From Porphyrobacter sp. (GTDB lineage: Bacteria; Pseudomonadota; Alphaproteobacteria; Sphingomonadales; Sphingomonadaceae): a stretch of DNA of 35,035 bases. Each line of letters begins with the position of its first letter. The first letter of the stretch is position 1. The notes beneath the pieces were generated by a model that saw only the letters and a program-made list of their open reading frames with translations, was not told the origin of the DNA and searched no databases. A program made the position numbers and the translations under genes. Shown here one piece after another: positions 22,486 through 34,560 of this stretch. The stretch spans positions 1 through 35,035 of the forward strand of contig JACESM010000006.1 of assembly GCA_013911835.1 (NCBI GenBank). Reading direction: 5' to 3'.

Positions 22486-25146
22486 ATGGACATCGCAACC
22501 ACCCCCACCACCCCTGACGGCAACCCCGAAATCGCGGATGCCGCGCCCACTCCGCACGAGCCGCCGGTGATCCGGCGCGAGGATTATGCGCCCTTCGCGT
22601 GGCGCGTCCCGACGACGCAGCTCGATTTCCGGCTGGGGCTGGAGGCGACCCGCGTCACCGCGACGCTTGCGGTCGAGCGCAACCCCGCCGCCGCGCCGAC
22701 GCACGAGCTGCGCCTCAACGGCGACAGCCTCATCGCGACCAGCGTGATGGTGGACGGCGCGGCTGCCGCGTGGCGGATGGACGGGCCCGACCTCGTCGTC
22801 ACCCTGCCGGGGGACAGGCACATGGTCGAAATCGTCACGCAGATCGATCCCAGCGCCAACACCCAGCTGATGGGCCTCTACGCCTCGAACGGCATGCTTT
22901 GCACCCAGTGCGAATCGGAGGGCTTCCGCCGCATCACCTTCTTCCCCGACCGACCCGACGTGCTTTCGACCTATGCGGTCAGGATGGAGGGCGACAAGGC
23001 CGCCTTCCCAATCCTGCTGTGCAACGGCAACCGCACCGCGGCGGGCGAGAATCCTGACGGCACCCACTGGGCCGAGTGGCACGACCCCTGGCCCAAGCCC
23101 TCCTACCTCTTCGCGCTGGTCGCGGGCGATCTGGTGGCGAATTCGAAACCCTTCACCACCCGCTCGGGCCGCGTGGTCGAATGCAATGTCTGGGTGCGCA
23201 GGGAAGACCTCGAACGCACGGATCACGCGCTCGAAAGCCTGCACCGCTCGATGAAGTGGGACGAGGACACCTTCGGCCGCGAATACGACCTCGATCTCTA
23301 CAACATCGTCGCCGTCTCCGACTTCAACATGGGGGCGATGGAGAACAAGGGGCTCAACGTCTTCAACACCAAATATGTGCTGGCCGACCCCGACACCGCG
23401 ACCGATGCCGATTTCGACGCGGTCGAGGGGGTGATCGCGCACGAATATTTCCACAACTGGTCAGGCAACCGCGTGACCTGCCGCGACTGGTTCCAGCTCA
23501 GCCTCAAGGAAGGCTTCACCGTGCTGCGCGACCAGCTGTTCTCGCAGGACATGCGTGGGCAAGCGGTCAAGCGGATCGAGGATGTGCGCATCCTGCGCGC
23601 CGCGCAGTTCCCCGAGGATGCCGGGCCGCTCGCGCACCCGATCCGGCCCGACAGCTACCGCGAGATCAGCAACTTCTACACAGCCACCGTCTACAACAAG
23701 GGCGCCGAGGTGATCCGCATGATGCGCTCGATGGTGGGCGAGGCGCGGTTCCGGGCCGGATGCGACCTCTATTTCGACCGCCACGACGGGGAGGCGGCGA
23801 CCTGCGAGGATTTCGTCAAGGCGATCGAGGACGGGGCGGGGATCGACCTCACCGCCTTCCGCCGCTGGTATTCACAGGCCGGCACGCCGCGCGTCGCCGT
23901 GTCGCAGGCGATCGCGGGCGACACGCTCAAGCTCACCCTCAAGCAGACCGTCCCGGCCACGCCCGGCCAGCCCGAGAAGCTGCCGATGCCGATCCCGCTC
24001 AAACTCGCGGTGCATGCGCGGTCCGGCGTGCTCGGGGCCGAGCGGCTTGTGGTGCTGGAGGAGGAGCAGCAGAGCTTCGACCTGCCGCTCGCGGGCGGCG
24101 ATCCGGTGGTCTCGATCAACCGCGGCTTCACCGCGCCGGTCGTGATCGAGCGGGCGCTGGCGCGCGAGGATCTGGTGTTCCTTGCGGCGCATGACGATGA
24201 TCCCTTCGCGCGCTCGGAGGCCTTGCAGGAGCTCGCGGTCGGCCATCTCGTCGCTGCGGCGAGCGGCGCGCTCCCGGCCGACGAGCAGGCGGCGGGCGAG
24301 GCGGCGATCATCGGCGCCTTCCGCGCGAGCCTCGCCGACAACGCGCTCGAGGATGCGATGCGCGGCGAATTGCTGGTGCTGCCTTCCGAAACCTACCTGT
24401 TCGAGGCGATGGCGACCGGGGAGCGCAAGGCCGATCCGGGCGCGATCCATGCCGCGCGCGAGGGGCTCAAGGCCGCGATCGGCACCGCGCTCGCGGGCGA
24501 GCTTGCGGCGCTCCATGCGCGGGCCTCGGGCGTTGCGCAGGGCGATCCGGCAGGGCGCGGGGCGCGCAAGGTCAAGACCATCGCGCTTGGCCTGATTGCC
24601 GCCGCCGACCCGGCCACGGCGGCAGAGCTCGCCGCGGCGCAGTTCGATGCGGCGGACAACATGACCGACCGGCAGGGGGCGCTGATGGTGTTGTGCGGGC
24701 TCGACACCCCGCATCGCGAGGACAAGCTCGCCGCCTTCTACGAGCGCTACAGGGACAATGCGCTGGTGGTCGACAAGTGGTTCACGCTGCAGGCCCTGTC
24801 GCTCCACCCCGATGTCATCGCGCATGTCCGGGCCTTGGCCGAACATCCCGACTTCACGCTCAAGAACCCCAACCGCGTGCGCTCGCTGCACATGGCCTTC
24901 GCGGGCAATCCCAAGGCGTTCCACAAGGCGACTGGCGAGGGCTACCGGATGGTCGCCGACGTGATCCTCGCGCTCGATCCGATCAACCCGCAGACCGCCG
25001 CGCGCTTCGTGCCCTCGCTCGGGCGCTGGCGGCGGATCGAAGAGGGCCGCGCGGCGCTGATGAAGGCGGAGCTCGAGCGGATCCTCGCCGCGGGCAATCT
25101 CTCGCGCGACACCTTCGAGCAGGTCAGCCGCTCGCTCGAGGGCTGA
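22486..25146 (+). CDS. pepN: Aminopeptidase N (M1 zinc metallopeptidase)
   Basis: PepN removes N-terminal residues from peptides in the cytoplasm. The 886-residue protein has the exopeptidase signature GAMEN (283-287) and the zinc site HEYFH (H319, E320, H323), with the third ligand E342 eighteen residues on, followed by the C-terminal PepN helical domain (ending RSLEG). The length is normal for the bacterial PepN subgroup. I chose the ATG at 22486; the track start at 22450 adds 12 unlike residues. The next gene, pgeF, begins 4 nt after its stop, so they are co-transcribed. Confidence 0.95.
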   Translation: MDIATTPTTPDGNPEIADAAPTPHEPPVIRREDYAPFAWRVPTTQLDFRLGLEATRVTATLAVERNPAAAPTHELRLNGDSLIATSVMVDGAAAAWRMDGPDLVVTLPGDRHMVEIVTQIDPSANTQLMGLYASNGMLCTQCESEGFRRITFFPDRPDVLSTYAVRMEGDKAAFPILLCNGNRTAAGENPDGTHWAEWHDPWPKPSYLFALVAGDLVANSKPFTTRSGRVVECNVWVRREDLERTDHALESLHRSMKWDEDTFGREYDLDLYNIVAVSDFNMGAMENKGLNVFNTKYVLADPDTATDADFDAVEGVIAHEYFHNWSGNRVTCRDWFQLSLKEGFTVLRDQLFSQDMRGQAVKRIEDVRILRAAQFPEDAGPLAHPIRPDSYREISNFYTATVYNKGAEVIRMMRSMVGEARFRAGCDLYFDRHDGEAATCEDFVKAIEDGAGIDLTAFRRWYSQAGTPRVAVSQAIAGDTLKLTLKQTVPATPGQPEKLPMPIPLKLAVHARSGVLGAERLVVLEEEQQSFDLPLAGGDPVVSINRGFTAPVVIERALAREDLVFLAAHDDDPFARSEALQELAVGHLVAAASGALPADEQAAGEAAIIGAFRASLADNALEDAMRGELLVLPSETYLFEAMATGERKADPGAIHAAREGLKAAIGTALAGELAALHARASGVAQGDPAGRGARKVKTIALGLIAAADPATAAELAAAQFDAADNMTDRQGALMVLCGLDTPHREDKLAAFYERYRDNALVVDKWFTLQALSLHPDVIAHVRALAEHPDFTLKNPNRVRSLHMAFAGNPKAFHKATGEGYRMVADVILALDPINPQTAARFVPSLGRWRRIEEGRAALMKAELERILAAGNLSRDTFEQVSRSLEG

Positions 25147-25150
25147 CCGG

Positions 25151-25900
25151 GTGGAGTTCCAGATCGAAACCCACCCGCTGCTCGAAGGCGTGCCGCACGG
25201 CTTCTTCGGCAGCGCGGGCGGCGCGCAGCAGTTCGGCTTCGGCGGGCCCGGCGAGGGCGAGGGCGTCCGCGCGCTGCGGGCGGCGGCGGCCGAGGCGATC
25301 TGCCCCGGCGGCACTCTCGCCGCCCCGCATCAGGTGCATTCGCCCGATGTCGTGACGGTCACCGGGGCGTGGGACGATGGCGCAGAGGGCCGCCCGGTCG
25401 GCGATGCGGTCGTTACCGCCACGCCCGGGATCGTGCTCGGGATCGTCACCGCGGACTGCGGCCCGATCCTCTTCGCCGACCGCGCGGCAGGCGTGGTCGG
25501 CGCAGCCCACGCGGGCTGGCGCGGCGCGGTGAACGGTGTGCTCGAGAACACCATCGCCGCGATGGAGGCGCTGGGGGCCAGGCGCGCCCATATCGCCGCC
25601 GTGCTCGGGCCGACCATCGCGCAGGCGAGCTACGAGGTCGACGCGCCCTTCCGCGACCGCTTCCCGGCCGCCGCCGAGCGCTTCTTCGCCCCCGCGCCCG
25701 AACGCGAGGGTGCGGCGCGCTGGCACTTCGATCTGCCGGGATTCATCGCCGCCCGGCTTGTCGACGCGGATATCGGGAAATTTGCGGATATTGCCCGGGA
25801 TACATTCTCACACGTCGCGCGTTACCACTCCCACAGACGCTCCACGCAGGGCGGCGAGGCGAATTATGGTCGGCAGATCAGCATGATCGCGCTGCCCTGA
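25151..25900 (+). CDS. pgeF: Purine nucleoside phosphorylase / polyphenol oxidase family protein (YfiH/PgeF)
   Basis: YfiH-family proteins phosphorolyse adenosine, inosine, guanosine and methylthioadenosine, and in E. coli edit peptidoglycan precursors. The 249-residue protein carries the zinc ligands His63 (HQVHS), Cys103 (TADCGPI) and His120 (AAHAGWRG), plus the terminal YHSHRRSTQGGEANYGRQISMI block. The start is a GTG at 25151, 4 nt after pepN, with GAGGG upstream. The family's usual GPCIG loop reads GPTIAQASYEV here. Confidence 0.9.
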   Translation: MEFQIETHPLLEGVPHGFFGSAGGAQQFGFGGPGEGEGVRALRAAAAEAICPGGTLAAPHQVHSPDVVTVTGAWDDGAEGRPVGDAVVTATPGIVLGIVTADCGPILFADRAAGVVGAAHAGWRGAVNGVLENTIAAMEALGARRAHIAAVLGPTIAQASYEVDAPFRDRFPAAAERFFAPAPEREGAARWHFDLPGFIAARLVDADIGKFADIARDTFSHVARYHSHRRSTQGGEANYGRQISMIALP

Positions 25901-26051
25901 CCCGGCCTTGCACGGCGGCGAACGCGGCTTGACTAAAACACGGTTGGAATCTCGCAGGATTGCCGTTAATTGCCCCGCCCAAGTTTCAGGCCGGGTTCGC
26001 CGCAAGGGGCACACGGCCATGAAGCAGGGACCAATCGACGGATAGGCTCAG

Positions 26052-26067
26052 GGGCTTTCGCGCCCCG
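26052..26067. other. Small hairpin in the petA leader region
   Basis: GGGGC and GCCCC pair across a short TTTCGC loop in the 229-nt gap between pgeF and petA. The gap otherwise shows no gene; a TTGACT word near 25930 could be a -35 element but has no matching -10 box. Confidence 0.25.
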
Positions 26068-26129
26068 CAACGCAACACCACGCCGCGCAGGCCCATTCCG
26101 GCGCGGCAAAACGAGCAGGGCAAGACGAA

Positions 26130-26696
26130 ATGGCTAATGACACGGCCGCTACCACCGAAGTCTCCACCGGCGATGAGGGCGTGCGCCGCCGCGACTGGAT
26201 CCACATCGCCGCGCTCGGCACTGCGGGCGTGGGCGGGGCTTCGGTCCTGTTTCCGCTGATCAGCCAGATGGCGCCCTCGCAGGACGTGCTCGCCGCGAGC
26301 ACCACCGAAGTCGATGTCAGCGCGATCCAGCCGGGCCAGTCGATCAAGGCCACCTTCCGCAAGCAGCCGCTGTTCGTGAAGCGCCTCACCGCCGAGGAAA
26401 TCGCCAAGGCCAAGGCCGATGACGCGTCCGACATGCGCGATCCCGCCACGCTCGCCGAGCGTACCAAGACCGGGCACGAGGACCTGCTGGTCACCATGGG
26501 CGTTTGCACCCACCTGGGCTGCGTGCCGCTGGGCGCTGCCGAGGGCGAGAACAAGGGCGAGTTCGGCGGCTATTTCTGCCCCTGCCACGGCTCGCACTAC
26601 GATGTCGCGGGCCGTATCCGCAAGGGTCCGGCGCCCAAGAACCTGCTGGTGCCCGAATACGAGTTCACCTCCGACACCGTCATCCGGGTCGGGTGA
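26130..26696 (+). CDS. petA: Ubiquinol-cytochrome c reductase, Rieske iron-sulfur subunit
   Basis: PetA carries electrons from ubiquinol to cytochrome c1 in the bc1 complex of the inner membrane. The 188-residue protein has a twin-arginine-like start (VRRRDWIHIAALG), one transmembrane anchor and the two Rieske boxes CTHLGC (C126, H128, C131) and CPCHGSHYD (C150, C152, H153). C126/C150 and H128/H153 hold the 2Fe-2S cluster, and C131/C152 form the disulfide. It is the first gene of petABC. Confidence 0.95.
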   Translation: MANDTAATTEVSTGDEGVRRRDWIHIAALGTAGVGGASVLFPLISQMAPSQDVLAASTTEVDVSAIQPGQSIKATFRKQPLFVKRLTAEEIAKAKADDASDMRDPATLAERTKTGHEDLLVTMGVCTHLGCVPLGAAEGENKGEFGGYFCPCHGSHYDVAGRIRKGPAPKNLLVPEYEFTSDTVIRVG

Positions 26697-26761
26697 TCGC
26701 GCGTATCTGATCCGACACAATAATCGCCTGACCTTTCATCCGATCAAGCCGAGAGAACGCC

Positions 26762-28138
26762 ATGAGTTTCGCCTGGGCCAAGCAATACGAACCGCAGTCC
26801 GCCTTCACCAAGTGGATTGACGAGAAGCTGCCGCTGCCGCGCCTCGTCTACAACGCGGTCGGGGCCGGTTATCCGGTGCCGCGCAACCTCAACTACATGT
26901 GGAACTTCGGCGTGCTCGCCGGCTTCTTCCTGGTGGTTCAGATCGTCACCGGCGTCGTCCTGGCGATGCACTATGCGGCCAACGGCCTCGTCGCCTTCGC
27001 CACGGTCGAGCACATCATGCGCGACGTGAACTACGGCTGGATGCTGCGCTACGCCCACGCCAACGGGGCGAGCTTCTTCTTCATCGTGATCTACCTGCAC
27101 ATCTTCCGCGGGTTCTTCTATTCCTCCTACAAGGCCCCGCGCGAGATGATCTGGCTGCTGGGCGTGGTGATCTTCCTGCTCATGATGGCGACCGCCTTCA
27201 TGGGCTACGTGCTGCCGTGGGGCCAGATGAGCTTCTGGGGCGCGCAGGTCATCACCGGCCTGTTCTCGGCGATCCCGCTGGTGGGCGAGCCGCTGCAGGT
27301 GTGGCTGCTGGGCGGCTTCGCGCCCGACAATGCCGCGCTCAACCGCTTCTTCAGCTTGCACTTCCTGCTGCCCTTCGTGATCGCGGGCGTGGTGATCCTG
27401 CATATCTGGGCGCTGCACATCCCCGGCTCGTCGAACCCGACCGGCGTCGAGGTGAAGCAGGAATCGGACACCGTGCCGTTCCACCCCTACTACACCGCCA
27501 AGGACGGCTTCGGCCTCGGCGTGGCGTTGATCCTGTTCACCGCGATGGTGTTCTTCCTGCCCAACGCGCTCGGCCACCCGGACAACTACATCGAGGCGAA
27601 CCCGCTCTCGACCCCGGCGCACATCGTGCCCGAATGGTACTTCTGGCCGTTCTACGCGATCCTGCGCGCCTTCACCGGCGATCTCACCATCCCCTTTACC
27701 GGGATCGTGCTGGTCCAGGCGAAGCTGCTCGGCGTGATCGCGATGTTCGGCTCGATCCTGCTGTGGTTCGTCCTGCCCTGGCTCGACAAGAGCCCGGTGC
27801 GCTCGGGCCATTACCGCCCGCTGTTCCGCAAGTTCTTCTGGTTCGGCCTGATCCCGGCGATGGCGGTGCTGTTCTACTGCGGCGGCGCCCCGGCCGAGGA
27901 GCCCTTCGTGGTCCTCAGCCAGATCGCCACGGCGTACTACTTCCTGCACTTCCTGGTGATCCTGCCGATCATCAGCCAGATCGAAGTGCCCAAGCCGCTG
28001 CCGTTCTCGATCACCGAAGCCGTGCTCGGCGGAACCAAGCCCGGCAGCACCTCGGGCGGCGGCAAGGTCGATCCCGAAAGCGTTGTCGAGGGCCTGCCCG
28101 GCACCGCCACCGACGGCTCGCTGCAACCGGCCGAGTGA
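26762..28138 (+). CDS. petB: Cytochrome b subunit of the bc1 complex
   Basis: This 458-residue membrane protein binds the two b haems and both quinone sites. Visible landmarks are the paired haem-ligand histidines in the second and fourth helices ([48 protein letters not shown]), [13 protein letters not shown], and the PEWYF motif of the quinol oxidation site. It is a full-length alphaproteobacterial form with a short C-terminal extension rich in glycine and proline after the last helix (about 425-458). It follows petA by 65 bp and precedes petC by 54 bp. Confidence 0.96.
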   Translation: MSFAWAKQYEPQSAFTKWIDEKLPLPRLVYNAVGAGYPVPRNLNYMWNFGVLAGFFLVVQIVTGVVLAMHYAANGLVAFATVEHIMRDVNYGWMLRYAHANGASFFFIVIYLHIFRGFFYSSYKAPREMIWLLGVVIFLLMMATAFMGYVLPWGQMSFWGAQVITGLFSAIPLVGEPLQVWLLGGFAPDNAALNRFFSLHFLLPFVIAGVVILHIWALHIPGSSNPTGVEVKQESDTVPFHPYYTAKDGFGLGVALILFTAMVFFLPNALGHPDNYIEANPLSTPAHIVPEWYFWPFYAILRAFTGDLTIPFTGIVLVQAKLLGVIAMFGSILLWFVLPWLDKSPVRSGHYRPLFRKFFWFGLIPAMAVLFYCGGAPAEEPFVVLSQIATAYYFLHFLVILPIISQIEVPKPLPFSITEAVLGGTKPGSTSGGGKVDPESVVEGLPGTATDGSLQPAE

Positions 28139-28192
28139 TCGGCCGGGACACAGCCCAAGCAATCTGAACCGATAACGAGAAAGAGCTCGGTC

Positions 28193-29047
28193 ATGACTAT
28201 TCGTCTCGGAGGCATCCTCGCAGGCCTCGCCATCACCGCGGTGCTGGTGCTGTGGTCGCTCCTGCCCGGTGTCTACAACTACGCCTTCGGCCCGGCGCCG
28301 GAAAAGCAGCCGTCCTATGCCTTCTACGAGCACGGCCACGGTCCCGAGGGCGGCTTCGCCTTCGACGGCCCCTTCGGCAAGTGGGACATGGCGCAGCTGC
28401 AGCGCGGCTATCAGGTCTACAAGGAAGTCTGCAAGGCGTGCCACAGCCTCAAGTTCGTCGCTTTCCGCGACCTCAAGCAGCTCGGCTACACCGACGCCGA
28501 GGTTGACGCCGAGGCGGCGACCTGGACCGTTCCGGGCATCGACCCCGCCACCGGCGAGGCGACCACCCGTCCGGGCGAGCCGACCGACTACTTCCCCTCG
28601 CCCTTCCCCAACGCCATCGCCGCCGCGGCCGCGAACAACAACGCAATCCCGCCCGATCTCTCGCTGATGGCCAAGGCGCGTCACGACGGGTCGAACTACA
28701 TCTACGACCTGCTGGTGGGCTACGGCGAGGCGGACCCCGCCAAGGCCGCCAAGGTCGGCTTCGAGACGCCCGACGGCCTCTACTTCAACAAGCACTTCCC
28801 CAACGTCAACATCGCCATGCCCCCGCCGCTGAGCGATGATCAGGTGACCTATGCCGACGGCACCAAGGCCACCGTGGCGCAGATGTCGAAGGACGTCGCC
28901 GCCTTCCTGACCTGGACCGCCGAGCCCAAGCTCGTCGAGCGGCGCCAGACCGGGTGGTTCGTGCTGGGCTTCCTGCTGTTCGCGACCACGCTGGCCTTCC
29001 TCAGCTACAAGCAGATCTGGGCCGGCATGAAGCCGAAGAAGAAGTAA
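28193..29047 (+). CDS. petC: Cytochrome c1 subunit of the bc1 complex
   Basis: Cytochrome c1 passes electrons from the Rieske protein to cytochrome c on the periplasmic side. The 284-residue protein has an N-terminal hydrophobic export segment, the haem-binding motif CKACH (C80, C83, H84), conserved FPNPNAI-type and PPDLSLM segments, a probable axial methionine in IAMPPPLSDDQ, and a C-terminal membrane anchor (GWFVLGFLLFATTLAFLSY) ending in a lysine-rich tail. A strong hairpin follows the gene. Confidence 0.95.
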   Translation: MTIRLGGILAGLAITAVLVLWSLLPGVYNYAFGPAPEKQPSYAFYEHGHGPEGGFAFDGPFGKWDMAQLQRGYQVYKEVCKACHSLKFVAFRDLKQLGYTDAEVDAEAATWTVPGIDPATGEATTRPGEPTDYFPSPFPNAIAAAAANNNAIPPDLSLMAKARHDGSNYIYDLLVGYGEADPAKAAKVGFETPDGLYFNKHFPNVNIAMPPPLSDDQVTYADGTKATVAQMSKDVAAFLTWTAEPKLVERRQTGWFVLGFLLFATTLAFLSYKQIWAGMKPKKK

Positions 29048-29073
29048 GCCTTTCACGCGGTTCAATACATCGG

Positions 29074-29106
29074 GCGCCCCGTCATCCCTTGCGGATGGCG
29101 GGGCGC
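29074..29106. terminator. Strong 14-bp hairpin after petC
   Basis: GCGCCCCGTCATCC pairs with GGATGGCGGGGCGC around a CTTGC loop, with a single T-G wobble. It lies between petC and apt. The bases after it (TCTGCTTTG) are only moderately T-rich, so it may reduce rather than fully stop read-through into apt. Confidence 0.6.
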
Positions 29107-29141
29107 TCTGCTTTGAGGGGACCGAAAGGGGCCAAGCCGAC

Positions 29142-29693
29142 ATGACTGCACCGCATCTCTCTCCCGAAGAGCTCAAGGCGCTTGTGCGCACCGTGCCGGA
29201 CTTCCCGCATCCAGGGATCCAGTTCCGCGACATCACCACGCTGATCGGCCACCATCAGGGCATGGCGGCGAGCGTCCATCACCTGGCCGCGGCCGCCGGC
29301 GCTGCGGGGGCGCACAAGATCGCCGGGATGGAAGCGCGCGGCTTCATCTTCGGCGCGGCGGTCGCGGTGCAGCTCGGGCTCGGCTTCGTGCCGGTGAGGA
29401 AGCCCGGCAAGCTGCCGATCGACACTATCGGCATCGACTACGCGCTCGAATATGGCACCGACCGGCTCGAGATGGACCCGGGCGCGATCGAGCCCGGGAA
29501 GCAGGTGGTGATCGTTGACGACCTCATCGCCACCGGCGGCACCGCGCTCGCCTCGGCCGAGCTGCTGCGCAAGGCGGGGGCCGTGGTGACCCACGCGCTG
29601 TTCGTGATCGACCTGCCCGACCTCGGCGGGGCCGAGCGGCTGCGTCAGGCGGGCATCACCGTATCCTCGCTGATAGAGTTCGAGGGGGATTGA
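29142..29693 (+). CDS. apt: Adenine phosphoribosyltransferase
   Basis: Apt salvages adenine by joining it to PRPP to give AMP. The 183-residue protein has the typical start (LVRTVPDFPHPGIQFRDITTL), the flexible-loop region GFVPVRKPGKLP and the PRPP-binding motif VVIVDDLIATGGTA. The length is normal. Placement directly after petABC is common in related genomes. It has its own terminator downstream. Confidence 0.95.
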   Translation: MTAPHLSPEELKALVRTVPDFPHPGIQFRDITTLIGHHQGMAASVHHLAAAAGAAGAHKIAGMEARGFIFGAAVAVQLGLGFVPVRKPGKLPIDTIGIDYALEYGTDRLEMDPGAIEPGKQVVIVDDLIATGGTALASAELLRKAGAVVTHALFVIDLPDLGGAERLRQAGITVSSLIEFEGD

Positions 29694-29703
29694 TCCATCC
29701 CCC
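29684..29703. other. Hairpin overlapping the apt stop codon
   Basis: GGGGGAT and ATCCCCC form a perfect 7-bp stem whose 6-nt loop holds the apt stop codon. It lies immediately before the terminator at 29704 and may stabilise the transcript end. Confidence 0.4.
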
Positions 29704-29726
29704 CCGGGCCGAAGAGGTCCGGTTTT
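29704..29726 (+). terminator. Intrinsic terminator after apt
   Basis: CCGGGCC-GAAGA-GGTCCGG forms a 7-bp stem with one G-T wobble, followed directly by TTTTGGTTGTGTT. This is the clearest Rho-independent terminator in the window and separates apt from the Mrp antiporter operon. Confidence 0.65.
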
Positions 29727-29828
29727 GGTTGTGTTGTCAAAGAGGCCTCGGCTATGCCCGAGGGCAGACGCCGCCACCGCGCGTCCGTGACCTGAACCCC
29801 GTCCGCGCAAGGATCCGAGACGCCGCCT
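29727..29828 (+). promoter_or_regulatory. Leader of the Mrp antiporter operon with several inverted repeats
   Basis: The 102-nt leader contains CCTCGG-CTATGC-CCGAGG (29746-29763), GCGCG...CGCGC (29779-29808) and a 10-bp direct repeat AGACGCCGCC at 29766 and 29818, the second copy ending 1 nt before the ATG. No good ribosome binding site precedes the start. It may be a folded regulatory leader, but GC-rich sequence yields such stems easily and I do not match it to a known riboswitch. Confidence 0.3.
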
Positions 29829-32659
<2,831 letters not shown>

Positions 32660-32663
<4 letters not shown>

Positions 32664-33043
32664 GCTACGAATTCCTCGTCGCCAGCGCCATCGGCGTGCT
32701 GGTCGCGGGCGGGATCTTCCTCGCATTGCGGGCGCGCACCTTCCAGGTGGTGCTGGGGCTGACGCTGATCTCCTATGCGGTGAACCTGTTCCTGTTTGCG
32801 AGTGGGCGGCTGGTGCTGAACCGCCCGCCGATCTGGGACAAGGCTGTGAGCGAGTATACCGATCCCCTGCCGCAGGCGCTGGTGCTGACCGCGATCGTCA
32901 TCACCTTCGGCATGACCGCCTTCGTGGTGATCCTCGCATTGAGGAGCTTCCTCGAGACGGGCAGCGACCATGTCGATGGCGACCGGGTGCCGTGCGACGC
33001 GCAGGACGGGCTGGCAGATGATGGGGAGGAGGACGAGCCGTGA
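32660..33043 (+). CDS. mnhC: Mrp Na+/H+ antiporter subunit C (NuoK-like)
   Basis: The 127-residue membrane protein has three helices and is homologous to NuoK: SAIGVLVAGGIFLALRARTFQVVLGLTLISYAVNLFLF, then PPIWDKAVSEYTDPLPQALVLTAIVITFGMTAF, which is the MnhC signature. The start is a GTG at 32660 overlapping the mnhA stop, and the end overlaps the next GTG start, so translation is coupled. An acidic hydrophilic tail closes the protein. Confidence 0.93.
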
Positions 33044-34560
33044 GCCTTGCCGATCATCTCCCGATCTTGCCAGTGGCGATCCCCGCGCTCGCGGCGCCTT
33101 TCGCGCTCCTGGTGATGCGGCGGCGGCGGGCGCTGGCGGTGGGCATCGGCTTTGCCGCCTGTCTGGCGCAGCTCGCTGTCGCCCTGCTGCTGATGGAGCG
33201 GGTGAGCGGGGGAACCATCCTTGCCTATGCCTTGGGCGATTGGCCCGCGCCCTTCGGGATTGTGCTGGTTGCCGACCGGCTCGCGGCGCTGATGCTGGTG
33301 CTGACCGCAGTTCTCGCGCTGATCGTTCTCCTCCACGCCGTCGTCACCCGCGCTGACCGCAAGGGCTGGCACTTCCACCCGCTGTTCCAATTCCAGCTGA
33401 TGGGGCTGAACGGCGCTTTCCTGACCGGTGACCTGTTCAACCTCTTCGTCTTCTTCGAGGTGCTGCTGATCGCCTCCTACGGGCTGATGCTGCACGGACA
33501 GGGCGCAGGCCGGCTGAAGGCGGGGGTGCAGTATGTCGTGGTGAACCTCGTCGGATCGGCGCTGTTCCTGATTGCGCTGGGGATGCTCTATGCGCTGACC
33601 GGCACGCTCAACATGGCCGACATGGGCTTGGCAGTGCGCGAGGTTGCGCCCGAAGATCAGGGGTTGCTGCGGATCGCGGCGCTGTTGCTGGCGAGCGTAT
33701 TCGCCTTGAAGGCGGCGATCGTGCCGCTCCACCTGTGGCTGCCGCGCACCTACGCCGCCGCCACCCCTGCAGTGGCAGCGCTGTTCGCGATCATGACCAA
33801 GGTCGGGGTCTATTCGCTGATCCGGGTGGTGCCGCAGGTGTTCGGCGCGGGCGCGGGCGCGGCGGCCTGGGCGCCTGCGCCGTGGCTGCTCCCGGCTGCG
33901 CTGGTGAGCGCCTGCATCGGCTTTGCGGGCGTGTTCACGGCGCGCGGCCTTGCCGAACAGGCCGCCTACGCCATCATCGGATCGACCGGCACGCTGCTGA
34001 TCGCGGTCGCGGGATGGAGCGGGGCGAGCCTTGGCGCAGGACTCTACTACCTCGTCCACTCGACCCTTGCGGGCGCCGCGCTGTTCCTCGTCGCCGACAT
34101 CGTCGCCCGGCGGCGCGGGAGCTTTGGAGACACCGCGAGCCCCGGCCCGGCCTTCGGCGGGCGCCGGACCGTCGCGCTCCTGTTCATGGCCGCCGCGATC
34201 GCCACCACCGGCCTGCCGCCGCTGTCGGGCTTCATCGGCAAGCTGCTGATCCTGCAATCGGTCGCGGCGCTGCCAAACTGGGGCTGGGCGTGGAGCGTGA
34301 TCCTTGGCACCACCTTCATCGGCGTGATCGGCTTTGCGCGCGCGGGCAGCGCCGTGTTCTGGAAGACCGGCGAGGACTGCCAAACCCCGCCCGCGCCCGG
34401 AACGCGCCTCGACCTCGTCGCCCCCGCACTGGCGCTCGCCTGCCTTGCTGCGCTGTCGGTGGGCGCAGGGATCGCGACCGCCTATGCCGATGCCGCCGCA
34501 GCGCAGGTGCTTAGCCCCGCGGCAAGCGCGGCGGCGGTGCTGACGGAGGGCCCGCGATGA
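33040..34560 (+). CDS. mnhD: Mrp Na+/H+ antiporter subunit D (NuoN/M-like)
   Basis: This 506-residue NuoM/N-like proton-channel subunit spans the membrane about fourteen times. Diagnostic stretches are LTGDLFNLFVFFEVLLIASYGL, LKAAIVPLHLWLPRTYAAATPAVAALFAIMTKVGVYSLIRV and ATTGLPPLSGFIGKL. The GTG start at 33040 overlaps the mnhC stop within GTGA, and its stop overlaps the ATG of mnhE. Confidence 0.94.
   Translation: MSLADHLPILPVAIPALAAPFALLVMRRRRALAVGIGFAACLAQLAVALLLMERVSGGTILAYALGDWPAPFGIVLVADRLAALMLVLTAVLALIVLLHAVVTRADRKGWHFHPLFQFQLMGLNGAFLTGDLFNLFVFFEVLLIASYGLMLHGQGAGRLKAGVQYVVVNLVGSALFLIALGMLYALTGTLNMADMGLAVREVAPEDQGLLRIAALLLASVFALKAAIVPLHLWLPRTYAAATPAVAALFAIMTKVGVYSLIRVVPQVFGAGAGAAAWAPAPWLLPAALVSACIGFAGVFTARGLAEQAAYAIIGSTGTLLIAVAGWSGASLGAGLYYLVHSTLAGAALFLVADIVARRRGSFGDTASPGPAFGGRRTVALLFMAAAIATTGLPPLSGFIGKLLILQSVAALPNWGWAWSVILGTTFIGVIGFARAGSAVFWKTGEDCQTPPAPGTRLDLVAPALALACLAALSVGAGIATAYADAAAAQVLSPAASAAAVLTEGPR

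Noticed and set aside
26744-29239. 831-codon minus-strand ORF opposite petB-petC
   Set aside because: It is the antisense shadow of the cytochrome bc1 operon, with low-complexity His/Gln/Glu composition and no motifs.
29727-29828. mnhA leader considered as a yybP-ykoY, fluoride or lithium-type riboswitch
   Set aside because: I could not find the conserved core sequences of the known classes, so it is left as an unassigned leader.
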